47,231 bases of DNA from Ruminococcaceae bacterium UBA6416 (GTDB lineage Bacteria > Bacillota > Clostridia > Oscillospirales > Acutalibacteraceae): contig DJPI01000073.1 of NCBI GenBank assembly GCA_002438505.1, forward strand, positions 1 to 47,231, in the 5' to 3' direction. Below, piece by piece: positions 15,695-24,271 of this stretch. Within the stretch, counting starts at the first letter, position 1. Each line of letters opens with the position of its first letter. The notes under the pieces are model-generated. The model searched no databases and had not been told where the DNA came from. It was given only the letters and a program-made list of their open reading frames with translations. The position numbers and the translations under genes were made by a program.

Positions 15695-15862
15695 TCAGTC
15701 GTTCTGTCCGGGAAGGGCTTCGCCGCCCCAGATAGCGTTATAGAAGTTATGATAGCTATAAGGATCATCGGCTGCTCCGCAGACGAACATCGTCCAGCCC
15801 ATAACGCGGTCAAAGAAACGGACAACGTCCTTGCAAACATCAATAAGAGTATTCCAGTTCAT
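15695..15862 (-). CDS. 55-residue leaderless peptide, Trp/Tyr-rich
   Basis: Starts MNWNTLIDVCKDVVRFFDRV, an amphipathic N-terminal helix with one Cys, then MGWTMFVCG and an aromatic, acidic tail (DDPYSYHNFYNAIWGGEAL). A GAAAGGAGC ribosome binding site precedes the ATG. It lies 25 bases upstream of the 39-residue peptide gene, so the two are very likely co-transcribed. The two cysteines (residues 10 and 28) could form a disulfide outside the cell. No family recognised; function unknown. Confidence 0.65.
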   Translation of the reverse strand: MNWNTLIDVCKDVVRFFDRVMGWTMFVCGAADDPYSYHNFYNAIWGGEALPGQND

Positions 15863-15941
15863 ACAATAGCTCCTTTCGGGAAATAAATTGGTTTTCTGAA
15901 AAACACAGCAGGCAGACTATGCCACCCATAAACTTGATTTA

Positions 15942-15970
15942 ATTTTAACGCGTTTTTCGGCGTTTGTCAA
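15942..15970 (-). promoter_or_regulatory. strong promoter of the two-peptide operon
   Basis: Minus-strand TTGACA (15965-15970) and TAAAAT (15942-15947), 17-base spacer, with an AT-rich UP-like stretch upstream. Leader of about 75 bases. Confidence 0.78.
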
Positions 15971-16103
15971 CGTGAATATTAAAAAATAATTAAATTTGTG
16001 AATTGTGTATATATCCGCACACGGATTTTTCAACACTATTACCGGAATCCGAACCGCGTACACCAAAAAACTGCCTGTTATTCGACAATTTGCATTAATT
16101 TTG

Positions 16104-17141
16104 TCAAACCTTGAAAATTGTGAGGCTTTTGAACTTTTCTCCTTTTTGGAAGATACACTGCGGAAAAGAGGGGTGGTTCGGCGTGTCGGGGTAATACTGA
16201 GTTTCAAGGCAGAAGCCAAAGTTTTTGTCAAGTCCGATTCCGCCCTTGCCCGGTTCACCGTCCATGAAGTTTCCGGTGTAAAGCTGAACGCCGGGAAGGT
16301 CGGAAAGAACCTCAAGCTTCCTTCCGCTTTTTTCGTCCCTTGCTTTTCCAACAAGGCGCAGCGTTCCGCTTTCACCGTTGACGCAGAAGTTGTGGTCATA
16401 TCCGCGGCACTGAACAAGCTGGGGATCGTTTTCGCCGATATCGCGGCCGATTTTTTTGAACTCGCGGAAGTCGAAGGCCGTGTTTTCAACGGGTCTTATC
16501 TCTCCGGTGGGGATGCTGTTTTCATCCGTGGGAGTGAAAAAGTCACAGTTAAGCATAAGCTCGTGGTCAAGAATAGTGCCGTTCGCCGTTGTTCCAAGAT
16601 TGAAATAGGCGTGATTCGTCATGTTGATAACCGTTTCGGCGTCCGTCACGGCTTCATAGTGAATTTCAAGCTCATTTCTGTCCGTGAGGACATATGTGAC
16701 CTTTGCGTCAACATTTCCGGGGAAGCCCTGTTCTCCGTCCGGACTGTGATATGAAAACTCAACCGCGTCATCATCAACGATAATCGCTTTCCAAAGTGCG
16801 CTGCTGTATTCTCCGCCGCCGTGAAGGCAGGTTATTCCTTTTTCGTTTTTGGTGACGTTATATTCCTTTCCGGAGAGGGTGAATTTTCCGCCGGCAATTC
16901 TGTTTGCATATTGGCCGATAATTTCTCCGGTATAGGTTCCGGAATTGATGTGGCCGAGAATGTTGTCAAAGCCGACAATGATGTCTCCCATAACGCCGTC
17001 TCTGTCCGGGCAGACAAATGAGTTCAGCGTTGCACCGCGCGTGATGATTCCGGCCGAAACTCCGTTGTTGTTTTCAATAGTATAGAGAAAAACATCTCTT
17101 CCGTCCGGCATTGTGTCATAATGTGTTTTTGTTACGCTCAT
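16104..17141 (-). CDS. galM: aldose 1-epimerase (galactose mutarotase)
   Basis: 345 residues, full length. It interconverts alpha and beta anomers of galactose/glucose in the cytosol. Landmarks: RGATLNSFVCPDRDG near the N-terminus, GQYANRIAGGKF (substrate Asn/Arg), the catalytic His in NMTNHAYFNLG (about residue 173), GYDHNFCVNG, and the late Glu in FCLETQYYPDTPNHP. The gene starts 14 bases after the kinase-like gene's stop on the same strand, and the ribosome binding site AAAGGAGAGATAAATC precedes the ATG, so it is probably co-transcribed with it; the pairing may be incidental. Confidence 0.95.
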   Translation of the reverse strand: MSVTKTHYDTMPDGRDVFLYTIENNNGVSAGIITRGATLNSFVCPDRDGVMGDIIVGFDNILGHINSGTYTGEIIGQYANRIAGGKFTLSGKEYNVTKNEKGITCLHGGGEYSSALWKAIIVDDDAVEFSYHSPDGEQGFPGNVDAKVTYVLTDRNELEIHYEAVTDAETVINMTNHAYFNLGTTANGTILDHELMLNCDFFTPTDENSIPTGEIRPVENTAFDFREFKKIGRDIGENDPQLVQCRGYDHNFCVNGESGTLRLVGKARDEKSGRKLEVLSDLPGVQLYTGNFMDGEPGKGGIGLDKNFGFCLETQYYPDTPNHPSFPQCIFQKGEKFKSLTIFKV

Positions 17142-17155
17142 GATTTATCTCTCCT

Positions 17156-18961
17156 TTAAAGCTTAATTTCAAGCGGAAGCGAAACCGCGCTGTCCGTTTC
17201 AACGGCTCTTGTGTCAAAGCAGATATAATAATTCATTGCCTTTTCATAGTACATTTCACGGTCGATGTCAACAACAAGGGCAAGGCCGCTTTCCTCGTCC
17301 GCGCTGTCATAGACACATTTGAAATCAAACGCTTCACGCGAGAGCTGGAAACCGCCGAATGTTGTGCAGATGAGATAGGCCTTTCCTTTGCTTTGGGGTG
17401 AAGGGCCGATATCATCGGAAATGTTGACGATGACACGCGTAATTTCATCGCTGTCATTCGTTTCAAATGAGGCGGAGGCGTTTTTGATTGAAACATATTT
17501 TTTTCCGTCTCCGGCGTCATCTCCGTCTGCTTTGTCCGAATGGAAAAACAGATTTGAGTCCGCAGGCTTTGTTGTGCTTTCCGTGGTACTCTCGGTGGTA
17601 CTTTCCGTTGTGCTTTCCGTTGTGCTTTCGGTGGTACTCTCCGTGGTGCTTTCGGTTGTGCTTTCCGTGGTACTTTCGGTTGTGCTCTCGGTAGTGCTCT
17701 CAGTCGTACTTTCCGTTGTGCTTGCGGTGGTGCTTTGAGTTGTTGGAGGCGAGGTTGTTGTTTCCTTTGAGGAAGAGACGGTTTTAACAACCAGCGCAAC
17801 CGCAATAACGGCCAGTACGCCGAGCACGGCAATGAGGATATACATTTTTTTGTTTGCAGCTTTCTTTTCCTCTTCCGCGTCCTCGTCGCTGTCGCTGAAA
17901 GCCTCTTTGAACTGTTCTTTTTCGCTGCTTGTTTTTGAAATGTCCGGTGCTTTTTCGTTATAAGTACTGAAAGCAATGTCTCCGTCCTCAGCAATGCGGA
18001 AATTTTTAACGGTCTGAACGCTCGGAACGGCTCCGTCCTTGTTGTAATTCGGGCTGTTCAGATAGTTTATATAGCTTTCAAGGTCGGCTTTGAACTCAGC
18101 AGGCGTTTGGAATCTGTCCTGCGGTTTATACGCCGTTGCTTTGAAAATAATTCTTGAAAGCGGAACGTCCGCTCCGGCCGGTTTTTGGAACATATCGCCT
18201 CTCAGGCGCTTTTCAAAGGCAGCTTCTCTGTCTGAAAGAGAAATCGGCGCCGGAAACTCCGGAAGAAACGGTGTGCGGCTGTTGTTGAGCAGCTTATACA
18301 TGACAAGACCGAGAGAATAAATATCACCGGCCGAGTCCGCAAAAGTGCCCTTGATGACCTCCGGTGCAAGATATGCCGCATCGGTAAACTTTCCGCTTTC
18401 GGCGTTCGGGGCGGAATAAAGGCCGAAATCACCGAGCCGGTAATTGCCGAACGGGTCAACAAAAATGTTTTCCGGCATAACCTCACGGTGAATGACGCCA
18501 ACGCTGCGGAAGCCCTCAAGCGCACCGCACAGGTCAAGACCGAGTTTTGAAACCTCGGCGCAGGTGCATTTTTCTTTTGAAAGATAGCCGGAAAGCGGCG
18601 TGAGCAGCTCCATAAGAATGAGAACATTCACCGCGCCTTCCTCGCGCACAATTTCATAGTTGTCAAAGCGGACAATGTTTTTGTTTGCGCGCAGGAACAT
18701 CATTTTGTCCATGTTTTCCCGCACGGTGCTTTCAATGAAGTCAAGATAGGCGGCAACATCAGCGTATTTTCCGCTGTTCATTGCCCTTGTCAGCTCCTGC
18801 TCGCTCTGCGGAAAGCGGACAACCTTGAGCGCAAGGCTCTGTCCGGAGGCGTCCGGAGCTGAAACGCGGTAAACAACCGAGCTTTTTCCGCGCGCAACAA
18901 TGCTTTCAATATATCGTTCGCCAAAAAGGGGTTCAAGCTTTTTGAGTTCTTCAAGGGTCAT
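17156..18961 (-). CDS. transmembrane Ser/Thr kinase-like protein with Thr-Glu-Ser-Thr repeat linker
   Basis: 601 residues. The kinase-like domain (about 1-300) has the VAIK-type lysine (LALKVVRF), DFG (LGDFGLYS) and APE (YLAPEVIKG). The glycine loop is poor (ARGKSSVVYRV), and the catalytic HRDxKPEN reads HREVMPEN, so the base Asp is Glu and the Lys is Met. A membrane span (about 370-392, YILIAVLGVLAVIAVALVV) is followed by about twelve TTES repeats encoded by varied synonymous codons, then a ~130-residue beta-rich outer domain. The layout is that of PknB/PrkC-type receptor kinases without PASTA domains. It may be a weak kinase or a pseudokinase sensor. I chose the ATG behind GGAGAGTGAGCCT over an upstream TTG. 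Confidence 0.85.
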   Translation of the reverse strand: MTLEELKKLEPLFGERYIESIVARGKSSVVYRVSAPDASGQSLALKVVRFPQSEQELTRAMNSGKYADVAAYLDFIESTVRENMDKMMFLRANKNIVRFDNYEIVREEGAVNVLILMELLTPLSGYLSKEKCTCAEVSKLGLDLCGALEGFRSVGVIHREVMPENIFVDPFGNYRLGDFGLYSAPNAESGKFTDAAYLAPEVIKGTFADSAGDIYSLGLVMYKLLNNSRTPFLPEFPAPISLSDREAAFEKRLRGDMFQKPAGADVPLSRIIFKATAYKPQDRFQTPAEFKADLESYINYLNSPNYNKDGAVPSVQTVKNFRIAEDGDIAFSTYNEKAPDISKTSSEKEQFKEAFSDSDEDAEEEKKAANKKMYILIAVLGVLAVIAVALVVKTVSSSKETTTSPPTTQSTTASTTESTTESTTESTTESTTESTTESTTESTTESTTESTTESTTESTTESTTKPADSNLFFHSDKADGDDAGDGKKYVSIKNASASFETNDSDEITRVIVNISDDIGPSPQSKGKAYLICTTFGGFQLSREAFDFKCVYDSADEESGLALVVDIDREMYYEKAMNYYICFDTRAVETDSAVSLPLEIKL

Positions 18962-19044
18962 AGGCTCACTCTCCGTTTCGGAAAATATGCCGCCGAAATT
19001 CAAAGCCGGTTCCGGCTGCGGAACATATTCGGCGGTTATCTATT

Positions 19045-19074
19045 ATAATATCATAACGGGGGAGCTAAAGTCAA
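19045..19074 (-). promoter_or_regulatory. promoter of the kinase-like gene
   Basis: Minus-strand TTGACT (19069-19074) and TATTAT (19045-19050), 18-base spacer. Confidence 0.6.
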
Positions 19075-19301
19075 CGTAAAGTAACCGCCAATAAAAATTC
19101 TTCCGCAAAAATCCGCTCACCTGGTTCAATCGCCGAAAAAGCCGGAACGGAAAGCGGATTCGGTGTAAAGAATTGTTGTCCAAACGCAAAAAACAACGAA
19201 GCTTGATTTAAAGGAGGCTAACAACTTGTCAATATATTAGTAATTTTATACAAAGACTGTTCATTTTTTTAGTGTGATATTCACGAAAACAAATAAAACT
19301 A

Positions 19302-19330
19302 TTGACTTATTTTATTAAATTCTATAAAAT
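19302..19330 (+). promoter_or_regulatory. promoter of the 557-residue exported protein gene
   Basis: TTGACT (19302-19307), 17-base spacer, TAAAAT (19325-19330). The intergenic stretch 19075-19301 shows nothing else I can name. Confidence 0.7.
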
Positions 19331-19341
19331 GGTTACGTTAC

Positions 19342-19365
19342 TGGCTCATGGAATGCGTTGAGCCA
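19342..19365 (+). other. 5' leader hairpin
   Basis: TGGCTCA pairs with TGAGCCA at the very start of the predicted transcript, a position typical of mRNA-stabilising 5' stems on highly expressed genes. Confidence 0.5.
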
Positions 19366-19400
19366 ATCAAAAAAATCTATTTATTAAGGAGACCCCCGGT

Positions 19401-21074
19401 ATGAAAAAGAAGATTCTTTCAGTTATCCTTGCGGTCATGATGATCGTGTGCGCTCTCCCGTTCGCCGCTTTCGCCGGAAACGACGGATATGTCCGCAGTG
19501 AACTTCTTGACAACGGTAATTATTACCATTACAACTATGTTGTTAAGGAAGATTACTTCAAGCAGACCCTCAACTGGTACACCGCTCTCGGCGTATATGA
19601 CGATGCATGGTACGGTTATTTCACCAACACCACCGGCATCGGCTATGCAAAAGCCGTTCTCCTCAGCCTCATTGAACAGGTTGAAGCTCAGTACAACAAC
19701 GAAACCTATGAAAAAATCATAGCTGCACTCAAAGGCGCAAAGACCGGCATGGAATTTGTTGAAAAGGCCGGCAAGATTGCCGAAAAGTTCACCGATGCTC
19801 TTGAGTTCACTCAGTCCGAAGCATGGGGTAACACCATCGGCAACCTCGGAACCGCAATTACGGTTGCCAACATTGCAAATGACACTTATGAAGCATATGC
19901 CCGCGGCTATGCAAGAATCCTTTCAATCAAGGCTGCCAGCGCATATTACGGCGATTTCCTTACATATCTCGCCGAAAACTGCAAGAACAAGGCCGTTCGT
20001 GAAGCTGCAAAGGAAATTGCCGCAACAATCGACCAGGAGATGCAGAAAGCCGTTGACGAGCTTGTTAAGGATCTTGTTGAATCCGCAGGCAAGGACGCTG
20101 CCGGTGCAGCCGCAAGCATGGCTCTCAACGCATACGGCGTAACTGCTGCTATCCAGACCGGATACAATGTTGTTAAGTCCGTTGCAGACAAACTTTTCAA
20201 TACAAATGAGGCAGCCGAGTATATGTTCTCCCTTGCAGAGACCGGATACATTGAAGAATGCTTCGGTGATTGGGCGCAGGGCGCTTATGACAGCGGCGTT
20301 GCCGAATATGCTGCTTTTGCAGACGGCACCGTTATCGCCGTCAGAGCCTGCGGCGAAAAGCTCCTTGCAAAGCTTGCAAACGCAAAGCAGACCGCTCTTG
20401 TCAATCTCATCAAAAAGTATGACTCAACAGAAATCAAAATAAGAACAGCCGCTGAGCTTGCAAAGCTTGACGTTGCAAAAGCCATCCTCAAGGAAGGCGA
20501 GGACGTTGGATATACTCAGAGCGTTGTTGTCACCGGAAACACCAATGTTGCCCTCAAGGCGGCAGGTGAAAGCGATGCACTTTCAGTTATCGAAAGTGAA
20601 ATTGAAGTTCCGGCAACAATCACCGAAAGCGCAGCTTACGCCAGCGTTTACAATGAAGATCTTGGCGAATATGTTAAGGCTTTCTATCTTGCAGAAGGCT
20701 CGGATTATGACGTTGTTCTTTCCGGTGCAGCAGGAACAGCTACCGCTTATGCAGTTGTTGGAAAGAAGTTTGGCTGCGTTGACACCACCTCAGGAAGAAC
20801 CATCACCTTCAAGAATGTTGTTTCCGCTCCGTCAATCGTTGTTGTTGACACCGATAAGGACGCCGTTGAGCTCACTCTCAGCGATTCATTCGTAAAGACC
20901 TGCGACCCGTCAGTTGCCGTTAAGAAGGACTCCAAGCCCTCCGGCGGTTCAAGCTCATCAGGTTCAAGCTCCTCAAGCGGTTCAAAGTTTAACTTTGGAA
21001 AGATTTTCTCAGACTTCTTCAAGAGCATTATTGAAGCTTTCAAGAGCATCTTCAGCTTTGGCAAAAAGAAGTAA
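19401..21074 (+). CDS. large secreted helical protein with C-terminal amphipathic tail
   Basis: 557 residues. A signal peptide (about 1-25, ends FAAFAG) is followed by an Ala-rich, mostly helical body (about 30-345; e.g. GKDAAGAAASMALNAYGVTA), a beta-rich domain (about 370-515, VVVTGNTNVALKAAGESDAL), a Ser/Gly linker (SSSSGSSSSS-type) and a terminal amphipathic helix, FGKIFSDFFKSIIEAFKSIF, ending FGKKK. The tail alternates Phe/Ile with polar residues every 3-4 positions and resembles the free peptides at 30.1-31.0 kb. Codon use is richer in frequent codons than its neighbours, and with the strong promoter and leader hairpin this suggests high expression. No family recognised. Confidence 0.82.
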   Translation: MKKKILSVILAVMMIVCALPFAAFAGNDGYVRSELLDNGNYYHYNYVVKEDYFKQTLNWYTALGVYDDAWYGYFTNTTGIGYAKAVLLSLIEQVEAQYNNETYEKIIAALKGAKTGMEFVEKAGKIAEKFTDALEFTQSEAWGNTIGNLGTAITVANIANDTYEAYARGYARILSIKAASAYYGDFLTYLAENCKNKAVREAAKEIAATIDQEMQKAVDELVKDLVESAGKDAAGAAASMALNAYGVTAAIQTGYNVVKSVADKLFNTNEAAEYMFSLAETGYIEECFGDWAQGAYDSGVAEYAAFADGTVIAVRACGEKLLAKLANAKQTALVNLIKKYDSTEIKIRTAAELAKLDVAKAILKEGEDVGYTQSVVVTGNTNVALKAAGESDALSVIESEIEVPATITESAAYASVYNEDLGEYVKAFYLAEGSDYDVVLSGAAGTATAYAVVGKKFGCVDTTSGRTITFKNVVSAPSIVVVDTDKDAVELTLSDSFVKTCDPSVAVKKDSKPSGGSSSSGSSSSSGSKFNFGKIFSDFFKSIIEAFKSIFSFGKKK

Positions 21075-21086
21075 GATTAAAAATTC

Positions 21087-21118
21087 AGAGGCTGTCGTTT
21101 TGCGGCAGCCTCTTTTTT
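21087..21118 (+). terminator. terminator of the exported protein gene
   Basis: AGAGGCTGTC with GGCAGCCTCT around GTTTTGC, followed by TTTTTTGT. Confidence 0.88.
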
Positions 21119-21216
21119 GTGTAAAAAAGGGATAAAATAGCAAAGTACGTTTTTTGGGACGGTGAATGTGTTAATATTAAATCAGCGAACCGAAAAACAA
21201 AAACGGAGATGAAAAA

Positions 21217-21774
21217 ATGGATAATAACGAAAAGAAATCCGGCGATTCAAAAGCAAATGCTGCAGTAATTGCTTTTGTAGCAGCGGTCATTTTGCCCGTT
21301 GTTGCTTTAACGGTTGCGTTCACATATACCGTGACGGACGGATTTGATTTAAGCTCAATGACCGCAACGGCAACAACGGCCGGTACCACCGTGAGGAAAA
21401 CAACAAAGAAAGCTGCAGCGCAAACAACAAAACGCACAACAAAAAAGAGCGCAAAGAAGACAACCAAAAAGAAAAAGACCGTTACAACAACAAAAAAGAA
21501 AAGAAAGGTCACAACAACAAAGAAAAGAAAAACAACAACAACGCGCCGCCGCGGCGGATATATCGGCGGTATTGACGAGGGAAAAACCCTTGCCAGAACT
21601 CCAACAACAAAAAGAACAACAACCACAACAAAAAAGCACACAACAACAAAGCGCCGTGATCCGTATAATGCCGCTGATTATTACGATCCGGAGGACTTTT
21701 ATGATGACCATTACGATGACTTCTTTGATTATTATGACGCGGAAGATTATTACTATGAACACTGTGACGATTAA
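21217..21774 (+). CDS. membrane-anchored Lys/Thr-rich protein with Tyr/Asp tail
   Basis: 185 residues. A membrane span (about 14-38, AVIAFVAAVILPVVALTVAF) precedes a ~90-residue run made almost entirely of Thr, Lys and Arg (TTKKAAAQTTKRTTKKSAKK and similar), a short glycine-rich break (RRRGGYIGGIDEGK), another basic run, and a tail dominated by Tyr and Asp (DDHYDDFFDYYDAEDYYYEH). The bipolar charge suggests that the basic stem threads through and binds the anionic wall, with the acidic aromatic end outside; this is inference. Low complexity makes homology calls unreliable. It has its own terminator. Confidence 0.75.
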   Translation: MDNNEKKSGDSKANAAVIAFVAAVILPVVALTVAFTYTVTDGFDLSSMTATATTAGTTVRKTTKKAAAQTTKRTTKKSAKKTTKKKKTVTTTKKKRKVTTTKKRKTTTTRRRGGYIGGIDEGKTLARTPTTKRTTTTTKKHTTTKRRDPYNAADYYDPEDFYDDHYDDFFDYYDAEDYYYEHCDD

Positions 21775-21776
21775 TA

Positions 21777-21805
21777 AACCGGGCGGATTGAACCGCCCGG
21801 TTTTT
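21777..21805. terminator. bidirectional terminator
   Basis: AACCGGGCGG pairs with CCGCCCGGTT, followed by TTTTCG. It separates the convergent genes ending at 21774 and 21829. Confidence 0.85.
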
Positions 21806-21828
21806 CGACAGTATTTTGTTGCTTTGCT

Positions 21829-22932
21829 TCAAACCGTGTCAACGGAAAAAATTGAAAACGGACAAAGCGGCGTCCATGCATTGAAAAGAGCATTCTCCGT
21901 TGAGGCAGCCTCCGGCCTTGTCAGAGCAAGAGCCGCATATGTCCGGTCAAAAGCAAGGTCAGCCTTTTCGCCCGTTTCAACAACCTCGGCTTTTTTTCCG
22001 TCAACGGTGATTCTGAGCGCTTCATCTCCAATTTTGAGAACGAGCGAGCCGCTTTGAACCGCGCCGAGCCTTGCTTTGAGAGCAAGCATTTTTTGAATGA
22101 AGCTTTTGAAGTTGAAAATTTTGAGGCTCACCGCCGCCTCGGTTCTGTAATGCTCACCAAAGGAGAGCAGCTCTTTCAAAAGCTCACGCTGAAACGCACA
22201 GCACCGGACAAAGATGTTCTTGCGCCTTTTCTTCCTTGCAAAAAGGACAAGCACCTCGCGTGCCGCCGAATTATCGCTCAGTATAAGCTCCGAAACAACA
22301 TTCTCATCCTTTTTATATATCAGATATCCGCAGGCGTTTTGGGCGCCGTCTTTCACAAGATACGCCTCGCTGTGCCACGTTTTAAGAATTTCCGCAAACC
22401 TTTCCCTCTCACGCAGGAAACGTACCTCCTGAGCCGAATAAAGCTCATATACAGCCGTTTCATCCTCTTTTGTTTTGACCGGAGCAACAAGAAGCTCTCC
22501 GCTTGTCTTTGAGTGAGCAATGAGGTGATCAGTAACCTCAAAAACGCACTGAATTCCTGCCGGAACATAGCCGAAGCGCTGATAGCGAAAACGGTAGCCG
22601 GAAAGGAAGCCGAAATCCGCCGAACATTCAAGGCTCTTTTTTTCGGCGTACTTCATAAGCTCTCCCATGAGGCCGCGGCCGCGCACGCTTTTTGAAACGG
22701 CAACGGAACCGATTCCGGCGGCTTTCAGCCTTTCATCCCCGATTATAAGCTCACCGGGAAGAACACAGATTCCGGCTGCAATTTTTCCGTTTTCGCGGTG
22801 AATACCGTGAAGCGCGGCGCTTTCCGGAAAGCGGTACACCTTCGGAACCTTGGTTTCAAAGTTGATTTTAAACACCCGGTTTTCAAACTTGAGCAACTCT
22901 TGGAAGTCCTCTTTTTTTGCCGTTTTAATCAT
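21829..22932 (-). CDS. GNAT acetyltransferase, Eis-like
   Basis: 367 residues. The N-terminal GNAT domain has the acetyl-CoA loop VSKSVRGRGLMGELM (about residues 78-92) and SGYRFRYQRFGYVPAG near residue 117. A second, divergent GNAT-like part and a C-terminal sterol-carrier-like region (about 275-367, LVLKIGDEALRITVDGKKAE) complete the three-domain plan of Eis/COG4552 proteins, known for aminoglycoside or lysine N-acetylation. The natural substrate is unknown. It appears to be a single-gene unit. Confidence 0.85.
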   Translation of the reverse strand: MIKTAKKEDFQELLKFENRVFKINFETKVPKVYRFPESAALHGIHRENGKIAAGICVLPGELIIGDERLKAAGIGSVAVSKSVRGRGLMGELMKYAEKKSLECSADFGFLSGYRFRYQRFGYVPAGIQCVFEVTDHLIAHSKTSGELLVAPVKTKEDETAVYELYSAQEVRFLRERERFAEILKTWHSEAYLVKDGAQNACGYLIYKKDENVVSELILSDNSAAREVLVLFARKKRRKNIFVRCCAFQRELLKELLSFGEHYRTEAAVSLKIFNFKSFIQKMLALKARLGAVQSGSLVLKIGDEALRITVDGKKAEVVETGEKADLAFDRTYAALALTRPEAASTENALFNAWTPLCPFSIFSVDTV

Positions 22933-22956
22933 GGCAATTCTCCTTTCGGGATAACC

Positions 22957-22984
22957 AAAAACAGCTGCCGTTTATGCGGCAGCC
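22957..22984 (-). terminator. terminator of the 291-residue protein gene
   Basis: On the minus strand GCTGCCG pairs with CGGCAGC, followed by TGTTTTTGG. Confidence 0.75.
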
Positions 22985-22996
22985 ATGGTTTTGTTT

Positions 22997-23872
22997 TTAC
23001 ATTGGCGGATTCATGCCGCCGCCTCCGGCCATCATTTGAGCAAGCAGGCCGGGCTTTTTCTTTTTCTTGGGTTTATACGGCGGAGGATTGAGAAGCTTTT
23101 TAACCGCCTTTTTTCCTGCGGCCGAGGCAAGATAACGGTTGACCTCAATGACCGGAGGAGCAAGCGTTTCGCTCATATAATCCACGCAGCGTGCAAGCAG
23201 AATCTGGTCGTTGTTCAGTCCGCCGAGAATGGTTACGGCAATGAGGCTCTGGGTGTCATTCGTTCCGTCCTCATAAATTTCATTAAGAATCTGAAAGAGC
23301 TTTTTCATTGTCTGGGGGTTGTTCTGCTTAATTGCGGCAATAACCTTCTCGTTTCCGTAATCGGCAAAAAACTTTTCCGGAAGGAATTCGCCGTAATCGG
23401 CAATGTTTTGCTTATACGGCTCGCGCAGCTCGGGAAAAACAAGGCAAAGCTTGCTTGCAAGAGTGTTTGCGTCATAGTATGAGCCGTTTTTGACCGCAGT
23501 TTTTGAAACGGTCTGAGGCGCTTTGGCCGCACCGGGCTTTTTGGCTGCGGCTTTTTTTGAAAAACGCTCGTTCAAACAGTCAGTAATCTCGTTTGCAACA
23601 TACTTGACATCTCTGCTGTCTCCGGTCTCCGGAAGAAGAGAAGCAACAAGCTTTTTTCCGCCTTCATTGAGGGCGGTCTCGTCATCGGCAAAATACACGG
23701 AGGCAATTTCATTTTCATATTGTATTTTAAGCGCGCCCTTTTCTCCGGCAAAGACGGCAAAAGCGCCGTTATCACTGACTTCAAGGCCGGACTTTTCTTC
23801 AAAGCCGAGCTTTGAAAGGCTTTCTGAAAGAAGCTCAAGCACGCTTTTTATGTTATCGACTGCAATACTCAT
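22997..23872 (-). CDS. uncharacterised cytosolic protein with Gly/Pro/Met-rich end
   Basis: 291 residues, no signal peptide. An N-terminal alpha/beta domain (about 1-110, VDNIKSVLELLSESLSKLGF; IQYENEIASVYFAD) is joined by an Ala/Lys/Pro linker to a helical domain (about 140-250, YEDGTNDTQSLIAVTILGGL). The end is basic (YKPKKKKKPG) followed by MMAGGGGMNPPM. I do not recognise the family; the second domain vaguely resembles small acidic helical immunity-type domains, which is only an impression. The ATG behind AAAGGAGATTGAAA was preferred to a TTG six bases upstream. Confidence 0.75.
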   Translation of the reverse strand: MSIAVDNIKSVLELLSESLSKLGFEEKSGLEVSDNGAFAVFAGEKGALKIQYENEIASVYFADDETALNEGGKKLVASLLPETGDSRDVKYVANEITDCLNERFSKKAAAKKPGAAKAPQTVSKTAVKNGSYYDANTLASKLCLVFPELREPYKQNIADYGEFLPEKFFADYGNEKVIAAIKQNNPQTMKKLFQILNEIYEDGTNDTQSLIAVTILGGLNNDQILLARCVDYMSETLAPPVIEVNRYLASAAGKKAVKKLLNPPPYKPKKKKKPGLLAQMMAGGGGMNPPM

Positions 23873-23966
23873 TTTCAATCTCCTTTAAGAGGAATTTGGA
23901 TATACAATTAAGTATAACACATAAACTGCAATTTGTCAGCAAAAATTTAAAAATATCTCCGCAGTT

Positions 23967-24251
23967 TTATTTTTTCATTCGGCCAAAAACAAGGTCGTAC
24001 CCATCGTTTCCATAAGTGAGACACTTGTTGACGCGGCTGACGGTTGTTGTGCTTGCACCGGTTGCTTTGCTGATTTCAACATAGTTCATCTTTTTGCGCA
24101 GAAGGGAGGCCACCTCAAGCCGCTGCGACATATCAAGAAGTTCCTTTTCCGTGCAGAGATCGCCGAAAAAGTCATAGCATTCATCAATGCTTTCAAGCGA
24201 GAGAACAGCCTTGAAGAGGTTTTCAATCGCTTCACTCTGAAGCTTAGCCAT
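23967..24251 (-). CDS. yerC: YerC/TrpR-like DNA-binding regulator
   Basis: 94 residues. Trp-repressor superfamily helix-turn-helix: LCTEKELLDMSQRLEVASLL followed by YVEISKATGASTTTVSRVNK, the YerC/YecD signature in Firmicutes. No Trp operon lies nearby, and YerC proteins are not known to sense tryptophan. The ATG preceded by GGAGAAAATTATT was selected; the longer frame upstream crosses the promoter. A perfect inverted repeat in the leader (24272-24286) suggests autoregulation. Confidence 0.9.
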   Translation of the reverse strand: MAKLQSEAIENLFKAVLSLESIDECYDFFGDLCTEKELLDMSQRLEVASLLRKKMNYVEISKATGASTTTVSRVNKCLTYGNDGYDLVFGRMKK

Positions 24252-24271
24252 AATAATTTTCTCCTTTTGTT

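Noticed and set aside
17565..17735. Thr-Glu-Ser repeats as a DNA satellite or CRISPR-like array
   Set aside because: 12-base in-frame units with synonymous changes inside a coding region; no spacers.
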